This document shows, piece after piece, positions 42,972-51,151 of a stretch of DNA of 64,000 nucleotides. Positions within the stretch are counted from its first letter, which is position 1. Every line of letters starts with the position of its first letter. The stretch spans positions 1 through 64,000 of the forward strand of contig JAZSHF010000005.1 of the NCBI GenBank assembly GCA_045533115.1, in the 5' to 3' direction. The DNA comes from Colimorpha_A sp045533115. GTDB lineage: Bacteria > Bacillota > Clostridia > Oscillospirales > CAG-272. The position numbers were made by a program, and so were the translations under genes. The notes beneath the pieces are model-generated. The model was not told the DNA's origin, searched no databases, and worked only from the letters and a program-made list of their open reading frames with translations.

Positions 42972-44237
42972 TTATTTTCTTCTCGCCGCGCTTGCGTTAA
43001 CGGTTACGGTATAGGGCGAGCCCTCTTGATAGATCTCGTAAACGCTTCCCGACAATTCTCCGAGAAACTCAAACGTAACGGGAGCGGTGACGGTTCCGGA
43101 TGCATTCTCAGCGACCTTGACGGTTGCCTTTATCAGCGACTGATCAAGCCGACCCATAACGGCGCTTTCGCCGCGGAATTTTGCCGTAATGCTTGTGATC
43201 CTTACGTTATTTGCGTCGAAAACGGGGATGGTAAGCTCCTTTTCGGTGAAATTCTTCAAGGATACCGTCACGTTTATCGACTTTACGTTATCGAGGTTCT
43301 GTACACCCGCAGGTAGACCGACGACGCAGTTTACGGGGATACCGTTCTTGAGCGTCTTTTCGTCGATTATACATTTGACGGTCAGGTTTTTGATCGTACC
43401 GATCTCGCCGTAAACTTTGAGAGTCTGACGGCTGAGCGTAACGTTTGCGTTTTCGCTTTTCTGAATGCCGTGCTTGAATACTACCTCGATCGGCACGGTA
43501 GCGTTTCCGTAAAGGGAAACGGTGACCGACGAGCTGTTAGAGGAAAGACGCACGTAGCGGCGGTCGGACTCGGAGATCTCGAGACCGTCCTCGCCGATAA
43601 GCTTGACCTTTTCGCTGTAAATTCTTCCGCTCGTTATTGCTTCGCCCTTAAGGTCGATGGGAAGCTCGGCGCGGACGATGCTGTTAACGATCTGCTCGGG
43701 CCCCGTGATCTTAACGGCGGGAATATCGCTCAGATGGAGCGAGTATTCGCTCGACATCGAGTAGTTAAAAGGCTTGGCTTCGACCGGAATATCCTTTGAA
43801 GCGGTATTGTCGAGGTAAACGGTGAGCGTTCCGATGCTCGACTTTTCAAGCGTAACGCCGTTTGGCAGCTTAAAAACGATATCGAAGAACTTTTCTCCCG
43901 CCTCGGTTACGTTCGACACGTCAACGTAGGCGCGGATGTCGGAATTTTTCACCTTTCTGAGTGCACCGGCGTTGCCCGAGAGGGTAACGTCGACGGTCGT
44001 TCCGTCTCCCGAAAGAACGGCAAAGCCGCCGTGGTTTACGATCTCAACGGGAACTGCGGTGAATTCCTTTTCCTGGATTACCGTGTCGATGCTCGACGCG
44101 TAGTACCAGAGGAAAAACGCGAGAAGCAGGCATATTATCTTCGCAAGAAAATCAATAGTCTTGTTTCTCTTGACGGTAATATTGCCCTCTGTTTCGACTA
44201 TTTCGGGGCGAAGGTCGGTCTTTACTTCATTTTCCAT
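42972..44237 (-). CDS. cdaR: CdaA regulator, YbbR-domain protein
   Basis: 421 residues. One N-terminal transmembrane helix (about 28-50: DFLAKIICLLLAFFLWYYAS) and three or four extracellular YbbR repeats, each containing a pattern like VPVEIVNHGG, IPVEAKPFNY or VPIEVVFKHG. It is the membrane partner that tunes diadenylate cyclase CdaA, encoded just upstream with an 11-base overlap. The usual third gene glmM is not adjacent here. Confidence 0.92.
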   Translation of the reverse strand: MENEVKTDLRPEIVETEGNITVKRNKTIDFLAKIICLLLAFFLWYYASSIDTVIQEKEFTAVPVEIVNHGGFAVLSGDGTTVDVTLSGNAGALRKVKNSDIRAYVDVSNVTEAGEKFFDIVFKLPNGVTLEKSSIGTLTVYLDNTASKDIPVEAKPFNYSMSSEYSLHLSDIPAVKITGPEQIVNSIVRAELPIDLKGEAITSGRIYSEKVKLIGEDGLEISESDRRYVRLSSNSSSVTVSLYGNATVPIEVVFKHGIQKSENANVTLSRQTLKVYGEIGTIKNLTVKCIIDEKTLKNGIPVNCVVGLPAGVQNLDNVKSINVTVSLKNFTEKELTIPVFDANNVRITSITAKFRGESAVMGRLDQSLIKATVKVAENASGTVTAPVTFEFLGELSGSVYEIYQEGSPYTVTVNASAARRK

Positions 44238-45111
44238 TCGACTCGCCCTCCTTTTTTGCGGTGTTTTTATCTTTTTTATGGGTAAATATCTTCGGAACTA
44301 CGGTCTTTTCACCCTCAGACAGGAAAAGTCCTTCAAGCTCCTTTTTAAGCGAATTGTGGGTATATCCGCGCTTCATCTGTCCGTTCATTGCGATAGATAT
44401 CGTTCCCGTTTCTTCGGAAACGATGATGACTACGGCGTCACTTTCCTCGCTTATTCCGATGCCCGCACGGTGACGGGTTCCGAGGTCCTTTATTATCTCC
44501 TCGTTCGTCGAGAGGGGAAGGAAGCAGCCCGCAGAGGCGATACGCCAATCACGGATTATGACCGCTCCGTCGTGAAGCGGAGCGCCCTCGTAAAACACGT
44601 TGCGGAGCATAAATGACGATACGTCGGCGTTCACTGTGACACCGCTCTTTGCGACGTCGCCGAGCTTTGTCGTGCGCTCCATAACTATAAGCGCGCCTGT
44701 ACGCGAGCGTCCAAGCTGAGATACTGCGGCCGAAATTTCGGCAATCCCCGCCGCTGCACCCTCGTTTGCGTCCTTGTGCTCCGTTTTCGGAATGAAGCCC
44801 TTGAAGCGTTCGCCGCCCATCTTTTCAAGCGCGGCGCGAAGCTCGGGCTGGAATACGATAACGAGCGCGACGAAGCCGACCTGGAACAGGTTCGTCATAA
44901 TGAACGACACCGAGGACAGACCTATCATACTGCCGAGAAGCATTATTGCGATAAGCAAAGCGACACCGACGGCGAGCTTGCCCGCACGTCTGTCGCGAAT
45001 AAAGGCGTAGACGAAATACATCATTATGGCGACAAGCAGTATGTCTATAACGTCAAGAATATTCATATTCAAGAGCTGATACTTAAACGTCTCCCATGTA
45101 AATAAGCCCAT
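44227..45111 (-). CDS. cdaA: Diadenylate cyclase CdaA
   Basis: 294 residues from ATG 45111 (RBS AAAGGTGGG). It makes c-di-AMP from two ATP. Three N-terminal membrane helices (about 17-85) are followed by the DisA_N cyclase domain with the DGA motif in APLHDGAVII and the RHR motif in LGTRHRAGIG. The C-terminus is a charged tail. Second messenger control of potassium and cell wall is known for the family. A consensus-like promoter is visible upstream. Confidence 0.96.
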   Translation of the reverse strand: MGLFTWETFKYQLLNMNILDVIDILLVAIMMYFVYAFIRDRRAGKLAVGVALLIAIMLLGSMIGLSSVSFIMTNLFQVGFVALVIVFQPELRAALEKMGGERFKGFIPKTEHKDANEGAAAGIAEISAAVSQLGRSRTGALIVMERTTKLGDVAKSGVTVNADVSSFMLRNVFYEGAPLHDGAVIIRDWRIASAGCFLPLSTNEEIIKDLGTRHRAGIGISEESDAVVIIVSEETGTISIAMNGQMKRGYTHNSLKKELEGLFLSEGEKTVVPKIFTHKKDKNTAKKEGESNGK

Positions 45112-45191
45112 TTCGGTCCCACCTTTTCTCTGAATTTGCATTCCTGCACGCAAAAAACGTGTTCGCGTGGAAATATTCTAATCCATTTTTT

Positions 45192-45220
45192 ATTGTAGCA
45201 CAATTTTTTTCATATTGCAA
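45192..45220 (-). promoter_or_regulatory. cdaA promoter
   Basis: TTGCAA (45215-45220) and TACAAT (45192-45197) with a 17-bp spacer. Between it and the glyA promoter only a degenerate GGAGGAGCAAGCCCCCTG repeat unit is seen. Confidence 0.7.
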
Positions 45221-45474
45221 TTAGTATTTATAATAAAATTAAAATATTTGTAGAGAAATATACGCGAGAAGGGGCTGCATAACGTGGCGAAGGGTTAAAC
45301 CGTTTTCATAGGGGCGTTGCGAATAGCCCGTTTGTTAAACATTTACGGGAGGAGCAAGCCCCCTGCCCGGGTTGGAGGTGACGCCCTCTTGTCTTCCTCA
45401 ATGCCGAAAAAACCAACATAGCAAAATCCCCAAAACATTACCTCGAATGATAACAAAATTTTCTCTGCCCCTTC

Positions 45475-45513
45475 TTGATTTTACTTCGCTGATGTGTTAT
45501 ACTGTGGTATAAT
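45475..45513 (+). promoter_or_regulatory. glyA promoter
   Basis: TTGATT (45475-45480) and TATACT (45498-45503) are 17 bp apart. A second TATAAT at 45508-45513 overlaps downstream. Confidence 0.65.
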
Positions 45514-45545
45514 GAGAAATTTTGTTGAAATGTGAGGAAAAAACA

Positions 45546-46787
45546 ATGGTAGAAGAAACACTCCGCTTTTTGACCGAAAATGACCCCGAGGTCGGAAAGG
45601 CAATAGAAGCAGAGTTCGAGCGTCAGTGCGACGGCATCGAGCTTATCGCATCGGAAAACTTCGTTTCCCCCGCAGTAATGGCGGCGGCAGGAACCATTCT
45701 TACGAATAAATACGCAGAGGGATATCCGGGCAAGCGCTACTACGGCGGCTGTGAAAAGGTCGACGTAGTCGAGGATATCGCGCGCGACCGCGCAAAGAAG
45801 CTCTTCGGCGCAGAGCACGCGAACGTTCAGCCCCATAGCGGCTCGCAGGCAAATACCGCAGTGTACGTTGCGCTTCTTCAGGCGGGAGATACCGTAATGG
45901 GTATGTCGCTTGCGGACGGCGGACACCTCACACACGGAAGCCCCGTAAACATCTCGGGTCTTTACTATAATTTCGTTTCCTACGGCGTCGACCCCGTAAC
46001 TCACCTTATCGACTACGATAAGCTTGAAGCACAGGCAATGGAGGTCAAGCCGAAGCTCATCGTCGCAGGTGCGTCGGCATATCCCCGCGTTATCGACTTT
46101 GAGAGAATGTCTGAGATAGCAAAGAAGTGCGGCGCATATCTTATGGTAGATATGGCACACATCGCAGGACTTGTTGCGGCAGGACTTCATCCGAACCCCG
46201 TTCCCTACGCAGACGTAGTTACGACGACTACTCATAAGACGCTTCGCGGCCCCCGCGGAGGACTTATCCTCTGCCGCGAGGAGCTTGCAAAGAAGATAGA
46301 TAAGGCGATATTCCCCGGAATCCAGGGCGGACCGCTTCTTCATATCATCGCCGCAAAGGCAGTATGCTTCGGCGAGGCACTCAAGCCCGAGTTTAAGGCA
46401 TATCAGGAGCAGATCGTAAAGAACGCAAAGGTTCTTGCAGATACTCTCGTCAGTGAGGGCTTCGACCTCGTATCGGGCGGAACCGATAACCACCTTATGC
46501 TCGTTGACCTTCGTAACTTCAACGTAACGGGCAAGGAAATGGAGCACCGTCTTGACGAGGTACATATCACCGCAAACAAGAACGCCATTCCGAACGATCC
46601 CGCAAGTCCCTTTATCACAAGCGGTATCAGAGTAGGCACCCCCGCCGCAACGACGAGAGGTCTTAAGGAAGAGGATATGGTAACGATCGGTAAGCTCATC
46701 AAGCTCGTTGCTTCCGATTTTGAAAACTCCGCTGATTATATCAGAGCCGAAGTCAAGAAGCTCTGCGAAAAGTATCCGCTTTATTAA
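45546..46787 (+). CDS. glyA: Serine hydroxymethyltransferase
   Basis: 413 residues from ATG 45546 (GAGG upstream). PLP enzyme interconverting serine and glycine and supplying methylene-tetrahydrofolate. Visible are IELIASENFVSPAV near the start, NVQPHSGSQANTAVY, VDMAHIAGLVAAGLHP, and the PLP-lysine motif VVTTTTHKTLRGPRGG. Length is normal. Single gene with its own promoter and terminator. Confidence 0.97.
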   Translation: MVEETLRFLTENDPEVGKAIEAEFERQCDGIELIASENFVSPAVMAAAGTILTNKYAEGYPGKRYYGGCEKVDVVEDIARDRAKKLFGAEHANVQPHSGSQANTAVYVALLQAGDTVMGMSLADGGHLTHGSPVNISGLYYNFVSYGVDPVTHLIDYDKLEAQAMEVKPKLIVAGASAYPRVIDFERMSEIAKKCGAYLMVDMAHIAGLVAAGLHPNPVPYADVVTTTTHKTLRGPRGGLILCREELAKKIDKAIFPGIQGGPLLHIIAAKAVCFGEALKPEFKAYQEQIVKNAKVLADTLVSEGFDLVSGGTDNHLMLVDLRNFNVTGKEMEHRLDEVHITANKNAIPNDPASPFITSGIRVGTPAATTRGLKEEDMVTIGKLIKLVASDFENSADYIRAEVKKLCEKYPLY

Positions 46788-46807
46788 GCGTAATTACCCG
46801 AAATAAA

Positions 46808-46840
46808 AACTCCGTTTTCGAGGGAAAACGGAGTTTTTTG
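46808..46840 (+). terminator. glyA terminator
   Basis: AAAACTCCGTTTTCGAGGGAAAACGGAGTTTTTT hairpin, about 20 bases after the stop. Confidence 0.9.
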
Positions 46841-46869
46841 AGGAAGATAAAGACAGACAGGGAAAAATT

Positions 46870-47784
46870 ATGCACTACATAGTCCTCGACCTTGAATGGA
46901 ACCAAGCGCTGTCCCGCGAGCAGTTCGTGACCGAACCGGTCAAGCTGCGCGGCGAGATCGTGCAGATCGGTGCGGTGAAGCTCGACGGCAGCTTCAACAC
47001 TGTGGACGTTTTCAAAATAATGATATCTCCGCGCCACTACAAAATAATGAATTATAAGGTGCGCGAGCTGACGGGGATCCGCACGTCAGACCTGAAGCGC
47101 GGACACGCCTTCCCGACCGCATACCGCCTTTTTACGAAGTGGTGCGGATCAGAATGCACGCTCCTTACCTGGGGCTGTGACGATATTCCGATGCTGAAGG
47201 ACAATATGACGCTGCACGGTATCGACACCGAGTCGCTCCCGCCGCATTATGACGTTCAGCCGATATTTGATTCGCAAATAACCAAGGAAAAACGCCAGCA
47301 CTCGCTTACTGCCGCGATGGAAATACTGAACGAGCCGCCGTTTGAAGCACACGACGCATTAAACGACGCGCTCAGCACGGCGGCGATCTGCCGGCATCTT
47401 GATATGGAAGCGGGCTTTAACGGCTATGACGATATAACGAGAAGCTCAAAGCTCCCGCCGATCGGCAAGAGCTTTGCGAAATTCAGCGAAATTTTGAGGG
47501 ACGAAGAGGTAAACACCTTCGTCTGCCCCGAATGCAGAAGGCTTCTGCAAAGCGGCGAATGGGTCTCGTGCCGCAGAGGCAAGGTAATGTCGAAGCTCGA
47601 CTGCGAATGCGGCGGAAAATATCTTGCATTCCTGTTTTGCATCAAAAATAAGGACGGCACCTACCGCGTCGGACGCAAAATGCCTGCCCGCGAGGAATCA
47701 GACGACGCCTATTACGCGAAAAAACACGCTCAAAGCGAGGAGTGGCACAAAAAGAGGGCTGAACGCACCCTTGTGAATGCCTGA
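46870..47784 (+). CDS. DEDD 3'-5' exonuclease with zinc-ribbon tail
   Basis: 304 residues. N-terminal exonuclease domain of the RNase T/DnaQ (KapD/ERI-1-like) type: Exo I IVLDLEWNQ with D7/E9, Exo II region LLTWGCDDIPML, Exo III FEAHDALNDALSTA. The C-terminal half holds four cysteines in two pairs (CPEC about residue 219, CECGG about 245), a probable zinc ribbon. Substrate unknown, possibly RNA. It follows the glyA terminator and lacks an obvious promoter of its own. Confidence 0.85.
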   Translation: MHYIVLDLEWNQALSREQFVTEPVKLRGEIVQIGAVKLDGSFNTVDVFKIMISPRHYKIMNYKVRELTGIRTSDLKRGHAFPTAYRLFTKWCGSECTLLTWGCDDIPMLKDNMTLHGIDTESLPPHYDVQPIFDSQITKEKRQHSLTAAMEILNEPPFEAHDALNDALSTAAICRHLDMEAGFNGYDDITRSSKLPPIGKSFAKFSEILRDEEVNTFVCPECRRLLQSGEWVSCRRGKVMSKLDCECGGKYLAFLFCIKNKDGTYRVGRKMPAREESDDAYYAKKHAQSEEWHKKRAERTLVNA

Positions 47785-47796
47785 ATACCAAGGGTA

Positions 47797-47825
47797 TTGC
47801 ATTTTTTTGAGGAATAGGGTATAAT
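47797..47825 (+). promoter_or_regulatory. Promoter of the PRTase gene
   Basis: TTGCAT (47797-47802) and TATAAT (47820-47825), 17 bp apart, shortly before AAAGGAG and the ATG at 47852. Confidence 0.8.
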
Positions 47826-47851
47826 GATAAAAAGCGAAAAGGAGAATTCCT

Positions 47852-48499
47852 ATGCCGACAGATAATATTTATGAAATAAAGACGAATAAGAGCAACCTGT
47901 TTCTGCGCGTAGCGCGCGGTCACTTTGCAACGAGCCATAGCCATATAAACTATTATATCGACGTGACGAAGCAAAAGACGCGTCTGTCCGAAGCGAAGGC
48001 GGTCGGGGCGGAGCTTGCCGCACATTATATCGGAAGCTCTGTCGTGAATACCGTGCTTTGCCTTGACGGAACCGAGGTTATAGGCGCTTGCCTTGCAAAT
48101 GAGCTTACAAAGACCTCGTACGCGGGGATCAATTCGAATCAGACGATAAACGTTCTGACCCCTGAGTATACGGCGGGAAACCAGCTGCTCTTCCGCGACA
48201 GCGTTTCTCCGATGATAACGGGCAACCGCGTGCTTATCCTTGCCGCATCGATCGTAACGGGCTTTACGGCGCGCGGTGCGATTGAAGCGATCCGCTACTA
48301 CGGCGGAGACGTGGCGGGCGTTTGCTCAATATTTGCTATCGCAGATGAGTGTATGGGATATCCCGTTTGCTCGATATTTGATCTAAAGGATCTGAACGAT
48401 TACGTCAGCTACGGCTCGCACGAATGCCCTATGTGCAAAAACGGTCAGAAGATAGACGCGTTGATAAACCGCTTCGGCCATTCAAAGCTTGAATATTGA
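47852..48499 (+). CDS. Orotate phosphoribosyltransferase-like protein
   Basis: 215 residues. PRTase type I fold: VLCLDGTEVIGACLANEL, then a loop region NRVLILAASIVTGFTARGAIEAI in the place of the PRPP motif. The family acidic pair is replaced by AAS, which makes PRPP binding doubtful. C-terminal CPMC adds a possible metal site with an earlier Cys. Related proteins are called orotate phosphoribosyltransferase, but no pyr gene is near, so a regulatory or salvage role is possible. Confidence 0.7.
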   Translation: MPTDNIYEIKTNKSNLFLRVARGHFATSHSHINYYIDVTKQKTRLSEAKAVGAELAAHYIGSSVVNTVLCLDGTEVIGACLANELTKTSYAGINSNQTINVLTPEYTAGNQLLFRDSVSPMITGNRVLILAASIVTGFTARGAIEAIRYYGGDVAGVCSIFAIADECMGYPVCSIFDLKDLNDYVSYGSHECPMCKNGQKIDALINRFGHSKLEY

Positions 48500-48502
48500 T
48501 AT

Positions 48503-48529
48503 AAAAAGAGCCCTCATGGGCTCTTTTTT
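48503..48529 (+). terminator. Terminator of the PRTase gene
   Basis: AAAAAGAGCCCTCATGGGCTCTTTTTT, three bases past the stop. Confidence 0.9.
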
Positions 48530-48568
48530 GTCGCTTTCCATGTGAGAGAATAGATCGAACGCCCTCTT

Positions 48569-48685
48569 GCCTTCTCCGGCGGGAGAAGGTGACGCCGAAG
48601 GCGTCGGATGAGGTGTAGGTTGCGAAGCAACCGTATGCCAAAACAAAGTAACATCATTTTTGTGCGGGCGACCATCGGTCGCCCG
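48569..48685. repeat. Family A half element plus REP-like unit
   Basis: A GCCTTCTCCGGCGGGAGAAGG arm with GTCGGATGAGGTGT and GGTTGCGAAGCAACC, then GGGCGACCATCGGTCGCCCG. Confidence 0.7.
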
Positions 48686-48703
48686 TCTGTTTAACTTCAA
48701 AAT

Positions 48704-48728
48704 AAAAACGCCCCAATGACGGGGCGTT
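48704..48728 (-). terminator. Terminator of the small exported protein gene
   Basis: AACGCCCCGTCATTGGGGCGTTTTT on the minus strand. Confidence 0.85.
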
Positions 48729-48749
48729 AATTACAAAAAGAGGTTTATA

Positions 48750-49028
48750 TCATTTGTATCTCGACATCTCAATCTCCCATAGCTCGTCAATGCTCTTGTC
48801 TTTGTCGGAGAACCAGTAGATCGACACCTTGCGATATATATGCAGGTCGCCTTTGTTGCTTCCGTCGGGGCTTGATGCTAAATACTTGTTCCAAACGACG
48901 ATCTTATAGGTGAGGGAGGCGTAAACCTTTGTTCCACCGTCCTTGCAGGTGCTTTGCGGAATAGGTAAAAACAAGATGGTTGCTACCGTTATAACTATGA
49001 CGATCGAAGCTATAAGTATCTTTTTCAT
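48750..49028 (-). CDS. Small exported/anchored protein, unknown
   Basis: 92 residues from ATG 49028, chosen because TAAGGAGGT lies 6 bases before it. MKKILIASIVIVITVATILF is a signal or membrane anchor. The mature part has CKDGGTKVYASLTYKIVVW and ends DELWEIEMSRYK. No family recognised. Small clostridial proteins with this Tyr/Trp-rich pattern are seen but uncharacterised. It follows murI with an 18-base gap. Confidence 0.75.
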   Translation of the reverse strand: MKKILIASIVIVITVATILFLPIPQSTCKDGGTKVYASLTYKIVVWNKYLASSPDGSNKGDLHIYRKVSIYWFSDKDKSIDELWEIEMSRYK

Positions 49029-49045
49029 TTTTACCTCCTTAAATT

Positions 49046-49834
49046 TCAATATTCATTTATATTTATCTTCTCAACCGTTCCGTTTATCTCTTTTCCAAGG
49101 AAAAGAGAAGCGTTCGCAACGAACGTCGTCGGGTCGTCGCTGACGTAGTAGCTGACCGAACCGTTTCCGCCGCTCTCCGTTTTTCCAAGCACTTCAAGCG
49201 CCTTTTTTGCCGCCTCGGCACCGGAATTTATAAGAGTAACGTTCGGAAGCACCTTTGAGATGACGCCCGCAATTATCGGATAGTGCGTACAGCCGAGAAT
49301 GAGCGTGTCGGCACCGCTCTCTCTTATCCCTGAAAGATAATGCTCGACCGTCAGGCGGGTTATCTCGCAGTTATCGGAAATAAATCCGTTCTCAACGAGC
49401 GGAACGAAAAGAGGACACGCCTGCGTTATTACCTCGGCGTCGGGCGAAAGCTTCTTTATCTCGCGCTCAAACGCACCGCTTCTTATTGTCGCGGCAGTTC
49501 CGATGACGGCGATCTTGCCGTTTTTCGTTGCCTTGACCGCCGCCTCGGCAGACGGCTCGACGACACCGATGACGGGAATCGGAAGAGTTGCCTTGAGATG
49601 GTCTATCGACGTCGTGCTGACGGTACCGCAGGCGACGACGATGGCGTCGACCTCTTTGCTCATCAAAAACGCGGCGTCCTGAGACGCGTATTTGGTTATC
49701 GTGTCAGAGGAGCGGTTTCCGTAAGGAACACGTCCTGTGTCGCCGAAGTATATAAGCTCCTCGCTCGGCGAGAGCGTGAGCATTTCCTTAATGGCGGTAA
49801 GTCCGCCGAGACCGCTGTCAAAAATTCCTATCAT
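49046..49834 (-). CDS. murI: Glutamate racemase
   Basis: 262 residues. Supplies D-glutamate for peptidoglycan. Motifs: FDSGLGGLTAIKE, GDTGRVPYG, the first catalytic Cys in VACGTVSTT (many homologues have ACNT) and the second in LGCTHYPII. Length normal. It follows the HD-domain gene by 11 bases. Confidence 0.96.
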   Translation of the reverse strand: MIGIFDSGLGGLTAIKEMLTLSPSEELIYFGDTGRVPYGNRSSDTITKYASQDAAFLMSKEVDAIVVACGTVSTTSIDHLKATLPIPVIGVVEPSAEAAVKATKNGKIAVIGTAATIRSGAFEREIKKLSPDAEVITQACPLFVPLVENGFISDNCEITRLTVEHYLSGIRESGADTLILGCTHYPIIAGVISKVLPNVTLINSGAEAAKKALEVLGKTESGGNGSVSYYVSDDPTTFVANASLFLGKEINGTVEKININEY

Positions 49835-49845
49835 AATAACCTCAA

Positions 49846-50421
49846 TTAAAGCTCGTCGAGCGAATAAGAGAACGCATCAAGCATATTTTCCCTGAAATAA
49901 CGAAGCTCGTCGCTGTCGATGCTGTCGAGGATCGCTTCGGTCGACCTTCTCGCCGCGGTAAATTCGCGGTTGCCTGCCGCTTCTTCGGTAAGACACTTTA
50001 TGTAAGCGCAAAGCTTGTCGGCAATTTTCACGAGCCTGACACTCTCGGCGTCGGCTTCGGCCGGCGTGAGCAGGCCCTCATAGGTCGGGCGGAGCTCAGG
50101 CGGAAGCTTTGAAAGCAACCGCTCGATCGAGTGGCGCTCGATTTCGGTGTAATCGCGCTTCGTTTCGGGGCTGAAATACTTGATCGGCGTCGGGAGATCC
50201 CCCGTGAACACCTCTGCGGCATCGTGAAACAGAGCAATGGCGGCAACACGCTCGGGATCGTAGCTTTTGCCGAAAACGGTGTTGCCGATAACGGCGAGCG
50301 CGTGAGCAATGACTGCCGCCTCGGCGGTATGCTCGGCGAGCGTTTCGCGCGTGACGGAGCGCATCAGCCCCCATCTCGTTATGTATTTTTGTCTGAAAAG
50401 CAGTGCGTAGAAGCTGTTCAT
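49846..50421 (-). CDS. HD-domain 5'-deoxynucleotidase, YfbR-like
   Basis: 191 residues from ATG 50421 (GAGG upstream). Upstream frame ignored. HD phosphohydrolase of the YfbR group, which removes phosphate from dNMPs. The metal motif appears as H in ETLAEHTAEAA, HD in ALFHDAAEVFTGD, and D in VKIADKLCAYIK. The fixed RWGLMRS and SPETKRDYTEIE parts agree with YfbR. In operon with murI. Confidence 0.88.
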   Translation of the reverse strand: MNSFYALLFRQKYITRWGLMRSVTRETLAEHTAEAAVIAHALAVIGNTVFGKSYDPERVAAIALFHDAAEVFTGDLPTPIKYFSPETKRDYTEIERHSIERLLSKLPPELRPTYEGLLTPAEADAESVRLVKIADKLCAYIKCLTEEAAGNREFTAARRSTEAILDSIDSDELRYFRENMLDAFSYSLDEL

Positions 50422-50625
50422 TTCTATATCCTCGTTTTCGGTTTGCTTCCTTATTATATCATTATATACGCACATTGTCAAGGCGGTGAAGAAGTTTGCG
50501 GAGGACTGAGGCGGCGCGCAAAAAACACCGATATCGGATGTGTAGAATTTTGCGTTCATAATTTGTGGGGTTTGCACAAAATGCGAAATATGTCGACTTT
50601 GTTGTTAAAGTTGACAACAAAAACC

Positions 50626-50723
50626 CAAAAGGTAAACAAAAATTACTCTTAATCGGCGAAAATTACGCAAATTACAACCGATATAAGACCTTGCAAATGC
50701 CGAAAGGTAAATACAAATTACTC
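50626..50723 (+). repeat. Two imperfect direct repeats upstream of the ABC operon promoter
   Basis: AAAAGGTAAACAAAAATTACTC and GAAAGGTAAATACAAATTACTC, about 74 bp apart, in a non-coding region of 50.42-50.85 kb. They could be regulator sites. The open frame running through here shows no protein family. Confidence 0.4.
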
Positions 50724-50849
50724 AAAGCGGTTTTAATCAGTTCCAAAATTGCATCAATATCCCGCAAAAAAAGGTTCAGAGACGGCTCAAAGCGTTCGAT
50801 TTTCGGACGCAAAATCGCCCTACTGCTTAAAAAGCGCATCGTGCGCGTA

Positions 50850-50881
50850 TTGACAGTACAAAAAAATTATGTTATTATACT
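50850..50881 (+). promoter_or_regulatory. Promoter of the 12-kb ABC/DUF5696 operon
   Basis: TTGACA (50850-50855) and TATTAT (50873-50878) with 17 bp. TATACT overlaps at 50876-50881. It predicts a 5' leader of roughly 270 nt. Confidence 0.75.
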
Positions 50882-50887
50882 ATAGTA

Positions 50888-51138
50888 TAAAAAACAAAGG
50901 GGATATTCTGCCCTTTTTAGGGTTTTGAGTGTCCTCGGGGGCACCCTTTCGGATGAAATTTCTTATCCTGCCTCCCGCCGACGGCGTAGCCGAGCGGCAG
51001 GTCGAAGAGGATTAGTGATAGGAACGGTTTGATATGCCGACCGGTTCAGAGGAACAAACGGCGTAAAAGGTCACTTTCGGATTGATCCGGGCTGCGAACG
51101 GATCAGCCAAGCGTATTCCCCCGCAAGCAAAATACCAC
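50888..51138 (+). ncRNA. Long, apparently structured leader of the ABC operon
   Basis: A 250-nt untranslated stretch with several visible helices: GTGTCC / GGGCAC near 50929-50944, CCTGCC / GGCAGG around 50970-51005, and TGATCCG (51083) / CGGATCA (51099). ATCCT and AGGAT offer an alternative outer pairing. It does not match the riboswitch signatures I know (TPP, FMN, cobalamin, SAM, glycine, lysine, c-di-GMP, ydaO). No terminator is seen in it. A regulatory role is inference. Confidence 0.4.
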
Positions 51139-51151
51139 AGGAGGAAAAAGA

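Noticed and set aside
45438..46565. 375-codon minus-strand frame opposite glyA
   Set aside because: Antisense to glyA, whose motifs, promoter and terminator are clear.
50565..50885. 106-codon plus-strand frame before the ABC operon
   Set aside because: Very basic, low-complexity translation that runs across the operon promoter. No RBS and no family. The DNA better fits a regulatory region.
51034..51066. Ten-codon frame (MPTGSEEQTA) in the ABC operon leader
   Set aside because: No convincing RBS, and it lies within apparent RNA helices. A regulatory leader peptide cannot be supported.
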